From the NCBI GenBank assembly GCA_964579675.1, contig CAZOIA010000185.1, forward strand, positions 1-10,876: a stretch of 10,876 nucleotides of DNA, written 5' to 3'. Position numbers and translations under genes: made by a program. Positions 1-5,244 of this stretch are shown here, piece by piece. The DNA comes from CAZOIA01 sp964579675 (GTDB lineage: Bacteria; Planctomycetota; Phycisphaerae; UBA1845; PWPN01). How positions within the stretch are numbered: position 1 is the stretch's first letter; each line of letters begins with the position of its first letter. Below the pieces are notes generated by a model. The model was not told the origin of the DNA. It worked only from the letters and a program-made list of their open reading frames with translations, and made no database searches.

Positions 1-2
1 AC

Positions 3-896
3 GCGACGTTCGCAACACCCGACGAGTACGACGTCGAAGCAAGCCCGACTTCGCTGGTGATCGCGGACTTCGACAGAGACACACGTCCTGATCTGGCCGT
101 CGCGAATCAGGGGGGTGACAACGTATCCGTGCTCCTGAACGCGGGGAGCGGAACGTTCGCAGGCCGGCAGAACTTCCGGGTCGGGATCTCGCCCGCCTCC
201 CTCGCCGCGGGTGACCTGGACGGCGACGGGGACATCGACCTGGTAACGGCAAACCACACAAACACTGGCACACTCTCGGTGCTGCTGAATAACGGGGATG
301 GGACGTTTGCCGCAGCGGCAAACTTTGAACCGGAAACGGAGCTGTCCGTTGTGGTGCTGGCGGACCTCGATTGCGACGGCGACCTCGATCTGGCGGTCAC
401 CAGCGACTCGGCGGACAACGTGTCCGTGCTGCTGAACCTCTCCGCCCCGGTCTGCGAGGACTGCAACGACAACGACGTGCCGGACGAATGCGAGACGGAC
501 AGCGACGGGGACGGCCTGATCGACGTGTGCGACAACTGCCCCAATGACGCCAACGCCGGCCAGGCCGACACGGACAACGACGGGCTCGGCGACGAGTGCG
601 ACAACTGCCCCGATCACGCCAACGCCGGCCAGGCCGATGCCGACAACGATGACGTCGGCGACGAGTGCGACAACTGCCCCAATGACGCCAACGCCGACCA
701 GGCCGATGCCGACAACGACGGTGTCGGGGATGCGTGCGAAAGACAATCGACGCCCCCTATCTCCCTGCCGTCGCCGACGGGTCCTTCGACGTGCGGCGTG
801 TCCATCTACTGCGGCCCCGGCGCTGTCGGCATTCTGCCCTTTACGCTGGTCGGCTTGCTGTGCATGAAGCTCTGGGTCGTGCGCAGTCGTCGGTGA
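3..896 (+). CDS. Secreted FG-GAP/VCBS and thrombospondin type 3 repeat protein with C-terminal anchor (3' part only)
   Basis: The frame is open from the left edge (first full codon at 3) to the TGA at 894-896, giving 297 visible residues; the true start lies outside. A GTG at 57 falls inside a repeat and is not the start. Numbered from the window edge, three FG-GAP/VCBS calcium loops are visible: DFDRDTRPDLAVAN (about 22-35), DLDGDGDIDLVTAN (71-84) and DLDCDGDLDLAVTS (121-134). Residues about 155-252 are Asp/Cys-rich thrombospondin type 3 repeats of the CDNCPNDANAGQADTDNDG type. The C-terminus has two Cys (264, 270), CGPG, a hydrophobic stretch (about 276-293) and a basic end RSRR, a tripartite layout like CTERM sorting signals. 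Such proteins are usually secreted or surface-held calcium-binding adhesive or structural proteins. The exact role and ligand are unknown. Confidence 0.85.
   Translation, partial: ATFATPDEYDVEASPTSLVIADFDRDTRPDLAVANQGGDNVSVLLNAGSGTFAGRQNFRVGISPASLAAGDLDGDGDIDLVTANHTNTGTLSVLLNNGDGTFAAAANFEPETELSVVVLADLDCDGDLDLAVTSDSADNVSVLLNLSAPVCEDCNDNDVPDECETDSDGDGLIDVCDNCPNDANAGQADTDNDGLGDECDNCPDHANAGQADADNDDVGDECDNCPNDANADQADADNDGVGDACERQSTPPISLPSPTGPSTCGVSIYCGPGAVGILPFTLVGLLCMKLWVVRSRR
531..737 (+). repeat. Three tandem 69-bp repeats encoding thrombospondin type 3 units
   Basis: GACAACTGCC recurs at 531, 600 and 669, an exact period of 69 bp (23 codons). Each unit encodes a CDNCP...NAxQADxDNDxxGDxC module. 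The copies are nearly identical at DNA level, suggesting recent tandem duplication and a site where repeat number may vary between strains. Confidence 0.9.
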
Positions 897-983
897 CCTC
901 TGTGGCCGCCGATCCATCTTCCCAACGAATCAAGCCCACCGGCAGCGCTCCGCCGGCTCGGCACTGGGAATTCGGTCCTGCCC

Positions 984-1012
984 TTGGTCAACCGAACCGG
1001 GCCTGATATACT
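984..1012 (+). promoter_or_regulatory. Candidate sigma-70 type promoter of the PIN-PhoH gene
   Basis: TTGGTC (984-989) is followed after exactly 17 bp by TATACT (1007-1012), which matches the -10 consensus at five of six bases; the -35 matches only three. Starting about seven bases past the -10 places the 5' end at 1019-1020, on the ATG of the next gene. No ribosome binding site precedes that ATG, so a leaderless transcript is plausible. This is a motif match only. Confidence 0.45.
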
Positions 1013-1019
1013 TCGGGCC

Positions 1020-2321
1020 ATGCGAAAGAACTACATCCTGGACGCGAACATCCTCCTGCACGATCCGAACTCGATCTTCCAGTTCACCGACAACACGGTC
1101 ATCATTCCCATCGGGGTCATCAGCGAGATTGACCGGTTCAAGAAGGAGCGGACGGATCGCGGTTACAACGCCCGAGCGGTGGTACGGCTGCTGGATTCCC
1201 TGCGGGGTGAACATAGTCTGGCGGGTGGTGTTCCCCTCGAGGGTGGCGGGCGGCTCAGGGTGCATTGCGACCGTGAGCAGGCTCTCGCCAGCGGCAACGG
1301 CCCCGCTGACGTTGAAATCCTGAAGGTGGCCCAGACCATTCAGCGTGCCGAGCCCGACGCACCCGTCATCATCATCACGAAGGACATTAACCTGCGCATC
1401 CGCGCCGACGCAGCCGGTCTGCGGGCGGAAGACTATGAGACCGACCGCGTCCCCCTGGCCGACCTGTACACCGGGCATCGGGAACTCGACCTGCCCCCGA
1501 GTCAACTGGCCGAGTTCCGAACCACCGGACAGCTCCGGGTAGACAACGGGCCGCTCGTCCCGAACGAATACGTCCTGCTGCGGCCAAACGATGCCAGCCG
1601 AGCCACCGCCCTGGCCCGCGTGGACGTGGACGGCCAAGCCTATGTGGCCCTCCGCGAGCCGGAGGACAGCCTCCTGACCATCAGGCCGCGCAACAAGGAG
1701 CAGTACTTTGCCGTGGACGCCCTGCTGGACGAGCGAATCCAACTGGTCACCCTGATGGGCAAGGCGGGCACGGGCAAGACCCTGCTGGCGATCGCCGCCG
1801 CCATGCACCTGACCCTCAGGCGAAAGCGGTATCGCCACATGCTGATCTGCCGCCCCATCTTCCCCCTGGGACGGGATCTGGGGTACCTGCCCGGCGGCAT
1901 CGGCCAGAAGCTCGATCCCTGGATGAAGCCGGTGGTGGACGCGGTCGAGTTCCTGCTGGACACGGGCGGCCCGATCAAAGGCTGCCGGGAATGTGAGGGC
2001 CTGCTTCACGCCGGGCTGATCGAGATCCAGCCGCTCACCTACATCCGTGGCCGAAACATAGCCAAGAGATTCGTCGTGATCGACGAAGCACAGAACCTCA
2101 CCCCGCTGGAAGTCAAGACGGTGATCACGCGGATGGGGCAGGATGCCAAGGTCGTGCTGACCGGCGATCCTTACCAGATTGACAACCCTTACACCGATGC
2201 GGACAGCAACGGGTTTACCTATCTTGTCAACCGCTTCAAGTTCCAGTCCCTGGCCGCCCACGTTGAGCTTCGCAAGGGGGAGCGCAGCTCGCTGGCGGAG
2301 TTGGCCGCCAATCTCCTGTGA
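1020..2321 (+). CDS. phoH2: PIN domain-PhoH family ATPase (PhoH2/YlaK-like)
   Basis: Complete protein of 433 residues. The N-terminal PIN-like nuclease domain (about 1-140) begins MRKNYILDANILLHD; candidate metal-binding acids are D8, E36 and D122 (in TKDINLRIRAD). The C-terminal PhoH P-loop ATPase domain has Walker A GKAGTGKT (247-254) and Walker B VVIDEAQN (352-359), then LTGDPYQID. PIN-PhoH fusions are known as ATP-dependent RNA helicase/ribonucleases in mycobacteria, so a cytoplasmic RNA-processing role is expected; the substrate is unknown. I chose the ATG at 1020 over an in-frame TTG at 984 because it starts directly at the conserved PIN strand and because 984 lies in the putative -35 box. 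No Shine-Dalgarno is visible. The gene stands alone, with the structured RNA downstream on the same strand. Confidence 0.93.
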   Translation: MRKNYILDANILLHDPNSIFQFTDNTVIIPIGVISEIDRFKKERTDRGYNARAVVRLLDSLRGEHSLAGGVPLEGGGRLRVHCDREQALASGNGPADVEILKVAQTIQRAEPDAPVIIITKDINLRIRADAAGLRAEDYETDRVPLADLYTGHRELDLPPSQLAEFRTTGQLRVDNGPLVPNEYVLLRPNDASRATALARVDVDGQAYVALREPEDSLLTIRPRNKEQYFAVDALLDERIQLVTLMGKAGTGKTLLAIAAAMHLTLRRKRYRHMLICRPIFPLGRDLGYLPGGIGQKLDPWMKPVVDAVEFLLDTGGPIKGCRECEGLLHAGLIEIQPLTYIRGRNIAKRFVVIDEAQNLTPLEVKTVITRMGQDAKVVLTGDPYQIDNPYTDADSNGFTYLVNRFKFQSLAAHVELRKGERSSLAELAANLL

Positions 2322-2432
2322 AGCCCCGGGCAAGCGTGCAGGTTTACCGTGGCTGCAACACGACGCGATCTCAAGGCAATCCGCCCGCTCAGACCGAACA
2401 GAAGCCTGCCAAGTGCTGTGAGATTCTGAAAC

Positions 2433-2456
2433 CACCGAGCTTGGTGCGATTTTTTT
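2433..2456 (+). terminator. Weak terminator-like hairpin after the PhoH gene
   Basis: CACC (2433-2436) can pair with GGTG (2443-2446) across a six-base loop; CGA follows and then seven T (2450-2456). The stem is short and the T-run is offset by three bases, so termination may be partial. It is the only terminator-like element between the PhoH stop codon and the structured RNA. Confidence 0.3.
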
Positions 2457-2457
2457 A

Positions 2458-3658
2458 GGGCTCTTGGCAGTTACGGTAGTAGGCCACTTGCAGATAGTTA
2501 CCGAACCCGCCGGGCGCGTAAGTAAGTATCCGCCCCTGTTGAGCAGGGAAAAAGCGGAGAATCCACTTGCAAGAAGGGCATTTGTGTGCTACATTTATCC
2601 CGCGACGTAGAGGTCGCGAATGCTCGGCACCTCAGCCGATCCCGGGCAACTCCGGTAGAGCGAGGGTATCCATCCAAAGAGCGCCGGCTAGTCGGCAGCG
2701 ATGTGCGGCACGGCGCAAGGTGAACCCATAGCCCGGAAGGAGTCTCGCTCGCATGGCCGGGAACGAGCCGGTGCAAGAACCCTAAAAGGGTTGCCTTATC
2801 CGGCGAGCGTGCTTCGGTGCGGCACGTGGATGAGGCCAGTAAGGAACCGATTGACACTCTGGGGCGCTGGCGGCCGACCGATTAATCGGTTGGCAAGCAA
2901 AGCGCGTGAGAGGAGACTGGGTGAAGGCCCGGTCAAGGTTCTTTGTGGATTGCCCTAGAAGGGCGAAAACCCAGGGGAGTATCCAGCGGTCGGCGAACTA
3001 ACCCTTCGTCCGGTTGCAAGGGACTCTCGAAACGGTCGTATCCCAGGAACCGAGGCCTGTTGGGCCGGCCTACCGCTACGGCGGCGGGAGCACCGATAGG
3101 TGAAACGGTATGTGGGATCATTCGGGTGGTAACACCCCGGATGCCGTTCGAGAGGGAAACACTCCGAAGGGTGAATCCCAAGAGCGCTGCCGGTGTGAAA
3201 GAGAACCGGCACGGGATCGAAGGGAGGAAACCGCCAAGAGGGTAGCCAAACCCTGAAGGCGGAACGTAGCGGGTGGGCGAGCCCGCGAGAAGTGGACCTT
3301 CGATCCTTTACGTGCTGTAGGGAAACAAAGCCCAAGAGAGGAGCCTATCGACTGCGGTTGATTGGCTAGGTTTGGCTGGCTAATACTCTACAGGGAGGCG
3401 AAACTCGAAGAGAGGGCTTGACTGGACGCTGAACGGTGACCAGCGAAACCCGCTTGAGGGAAAGCCACACAGCCGAGGAAACGGCTAACGGCAAAGTGGA
3501 ACCGCTTAACCAATAAGGGCGGTACTTCGGCGGGCCAGGAACTCTGAACGAGCAGCCAATCCCAAGAGGACGACCCGAGCTGGTAACATCGAGGGTTGAG
3601 CAGCTAAACCGAACACTCTGAAGGGCACCACGAGCAGCGGCCTCGCGTCGCTTTTTTT
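2458..3658 (+). ncRNA. Candidate giant structured noncoding RNA (about 1.2 kb), family not recognised
   Basis: No reading frame here looks like a protein on either strand, but the plus strand folds well by eye. Helices seen: 2530-2533/2554-2557 with 2534-2538/2544-2548; 2601-2606/2613-2618; 2767-2771/2800-2804 enclosing 2778-2783/2787-2792; 2864-2868/2901-2905 enclosing 2873-2881/2886-2894; 2915-2921/2928-2934; 3001-3008/3165-3172 enclosing 3024-3035/3144-3154; 3119-3143 with a GUAA tetraloop; 3073-3084 with a UACG tetraloop; 3189-3194/3205-3210; 3214-3223/3297-3306 enclosing two hairpins; 3315-3320/3388-3393; 3471-3475/3482-3486; 3501-3505/3519-3523; 3578-3582/3601-3605. GAAAC occurs eight times between 3029 and 3482. 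The 3' end is set by the terminator at 3636-3658. The 5' end is uncertain: I see no clear promoter, and pairing begins by about 2474. Hallmarks of RNase P RNA, tmRNA, rRNA and group II intron domain V are absent. Function unknown. Confidence 0.75.
3636..3658 (+). terminator. Intrinsic terminator ending the structured RNA
   Basis: AGCGGC (3636-3641) pairs with GTCGCT (3647-3652), with one G-T wobble, around the loop CTCGC. The stem runs directly into seven T (3652-3658). It fixes the transcribed strand as plus and separates the RNA from the oxidoreductase gene. Confidence 0.8.
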
Positions 3659-3668
3659 GCGCGCTGAT

Positions 3669-3696
3669 TTGACAACCACCCCGCAATCACGATGAT
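3669..3696 (+). promoter_or_regulatory. Candidate sigma-70 type promoter of the oxidoreductase gene
   Basis: A perfect TTGACA (3669-3674) is followed after 16 bp by GATGAT (3691-3696), which matches the -10 consensus at four of six bases. It lies just past the RNA terminator and would give a 5' leader of about 120 nt before the ATG at 3823. Confidence 0.45.
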
Positions 3697-3822
3697 GTCG
3701 GTGACCAGACCGCGCCTCATGCACCGGTCTGGCCAGCCATAGCGCGCCGCTGGTCCGGGGGGCGTCTCCGGGTCAACGCGGGTTCGCACAACATCGTAGC
3801 CTGGAGTCCAGGAGGATATCCT

Positions 3823-5070
3823 ATGCAGCAGAATGCGAGCAAACTTTCGAGAAGGGACTTTGTCAAATCGGCAGCGATCGCGGCGGCCGCCACCAGCGCG
3901 TTTCCGCACTTCGCCCGGGCCGCGTCGCCGGACAAGCCGCTCACCGTGGGCGTGGTTGGCTGCGGCGGCCGCGGCACCGGAGCCGCTCACAACGCCATCA
4001 TGGCCGATGCCACCACGAAGATTGTCGCCCTGGCCGACATCGCCAAAGACAGACTTGAGGGTTGCCGGGCGGCGCTCAAAAAGGATCGCAGCCAGGAAAT
4101 CGAGGACAGGTACTGCTTCATCGGCTTCGATGCCTACAAGAAGCTCCTGGACATCAAGCTCGATTACATCATTCTGGCCACCCCGCCCTACTACCGACCG
4201 GAGCACTTCACCGCCTGCATCGAAGCAGGCAGAAACGTGTTCACCGAGAAGCCGGTGGCCGTTGATCCGGTCGGCGCACGCAAGATGATGGCAGCGGGCA
4301 AGATGGCTGATCAGAAGGGCCTCTGTGTCGCCGCCGGCACGCAGCGCCGTCACCAGAACTGCTACATCGAGACGATCAAGCGGATCCACGAGGGTGCGAT
4401 CGGCAAGATCGTCTCCGCCCAATGCTACTGGAATCAGCGTCAACTCTGGTCCCGCAAACGCGAGGCGAACTGGAGCGACAGCGAATGGATGCACCGCGAC
4501 TGGGTCAACTGGTCCTGGCTCTCGGGCGACCACATCGTCGAGCAGCACGTGCACAACATCGACGTCGTCAACTGGGCCATAGGCACGCACCCGCTGAGCG
4601 TGGTTGGGATGGGTGGCCGGGCGCATCGACCCACCGGCGACCAGTACGACTACTTCTCATCCGATTTCACCTATCCGGGCGAGGTCCACGTGCACAGCAT
4701 GTGCCGCCAGGTCAACGACTGCAAGGATAACGTATCCGAGCGGGTCATCGGGCAGGTCGGGGTATCCGACTGCAAAGGCGAACTCAGCAACTTCGGAAAG
4801 CTCCAGTTCGAGAAGAACGATGCCTACACCCAGGAGCACAAGGACCTCCAGGACGCCATCCGCACCGGCAAACGGATCAACGAGGCCCAGAACGTCGCCG
4901 AGTCCACCTTGTGTGCGATCATGGCCCGGACCTCCGCGTACACGGGCAAGGAAGTTACCTGGGACGAGATGATGAAGTCGGACATGGTGCTCGGTCCACC
5001 GGACTATGAGTTGACCGAGGAGAACATTCGAGCCCACGTTCCGGTGCCGGGCAAACCGTGGAACGTCTAA
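3823..5070 (+). CDS. Tat-exported Gfo/Idh/MocA family oxidoreductase
   Basis: Complete protein of 415 residues. AGGAGG (3810-3815) sits seven bases before the ATG and settles the start. The N-terminus carries a twin-arginine signal, SRRDFVK (9-15), an alanine-rich hydrophobic stretch and a likely cleavage site ARA|A after residue 33. The Rossmann nucleotide-binding loop follows as VGVVGCGGRGTG (42-53). EKPVA (142-146) is the family's conserved EKP motif, and EQHVHNIDVVNW (240-251) holds the His/Asp region of the substrate-side domain. Family members use NAD(P) to oxidise or reduce sugars, inositols and related compounds; Tat export implies folding with cofactor before reaching the periplasm. 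The substrate cannot be told. Exported paralogues of this type are abundant in planctomycetes. The gene appears monocistronic, with its own promoter, and converges on the DUF4838 gene. Confidence 0.93.
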   Translation: MQQNASKLSRRDFVKSAAIAAAATSAFPHFARAASPDKPLTVGVVGCGGRGTGAAHNAIMADATTKIVALADIAKDRLEGCRAALKKDRSQEIEDRYCFIGFDAYKKLLDIKLDYIILATPPYYRPEHFTACIEAGRNVFTEKPVAVDPVGARKMMAAGKMADQKGLCVAAGTQRRHQNCYIETIKRIHEGAIGKIVSAQCYWNQRQLWSRKREANWSDSEWMHRDWVNWSWLSGDHIVEQHVHNIDVVNWAIGTHPLSVVGMGGRAHRPTGDQYDYFSSDFTYPGEVHVHSMCRQVNDCKDNVSERVIGQVGVSDCKGELSNFGKLQFEKNDAYTQEHKDLQDAIRTGKRINEAQNVAESTLCAIMARTSAYTGKEVTWDEMMKSDMVLGPPDYELTEENIRAHVPVPGKPWNV

Positions 5071-5103
5071 ATGACCGTTCGGGATCGTGCGACAATAAGG
5101 AGC

Positions 5104-5121
5104 CGCGGGCTTCAGCCCGCG
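5104..5121. repeat. Inverted repeat CGCGGGC-TTCA-GCCCGCG
   Basis: A perfect 7-bp stem with a four-base TTCA loop lies 33 bp after the oxidoreductase stop. It has no T-run, so it is not a typical intrinsic terminator, though it could stabilise or end transcripts. Its GGGCTTCAGCCC core looks like a dispersed palindromic (REP-like) element; only one copy is present here. Confidence 0.55.
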
Positions 5122-5205
5122 CGGTCGCCTGTCCGCAGGGCTGTCGCAGAATCGTGCACGGTCATTCAGGAAGCGGTCAGCGATCAGACGGAGCCGGATC
5201 CGGGG

Positions 5206-5244
5206 CAGGTAAGCTGTCAGCTTGCGCCTATTGGCGCTTACCTG
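5206..5244. repeat. Inverted repeat overlapping the 3' end of the DUF4838 gene
   Basis: CAGGTAAGC (5206-5214) is perfectly complementary to GCTTACCTG (5236-5244). Inside it, GCGCC (5224-5228) can pair with GGCGC (5233-5237) as a competing stem. The TAG stop of the minus-strand gene (5228-5230) lies within the structure. No T-run follows on either strand, so a role as mRNA 3' end is only possible. Confidence 0.5.

Noticed and set aside
57..59. GTG at 57 as the start of the first protein
   Set aside because: The frame is open upstream to the window edge and the upstream codons continue an FG-GAP repeat, so the gene starts outside.
531..737. CRISPR-like array suggested by evenly spaced repeats
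   Set aside because: The 69-bp period is in frame and encodes thrombospondin type 3 units with no unique spacers.
930..2435. 501-codon open frame on the minus strand opposite the PhoH gene
   Set aside because: Shadow of the plus-strand gene, which carries PIN and Walker motifs; the antisense product has no domain.
2704..3620. ORF-less group II intron, prompted by a GTGCG-type start at 2703-2707 and GAAAC-rich segments
   Set aside because: I checked AGC-starting segments for the 34-nt domain V hairpin with its GUU end and found none; no maturase is present.
2458..3658. RNase P RNA, tmRNA or rRNA fragment
   Set aside because: The GAGGAAAGUC and ACAGAAA motifs of RNase P RNA, the tRNA-like ends of tmRNA and known rRNA core sequences are not present.
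2498..3724. Several short frames on both strands inside the RNA region (for example 2701-2958, 2943-3245 and 2955-3335)
   Set aside because: They overlap one another in different frames, lack ribosome binding sites and domains, and are Arg/Pro/Ser-rich. The paired segments explain the sequence better.
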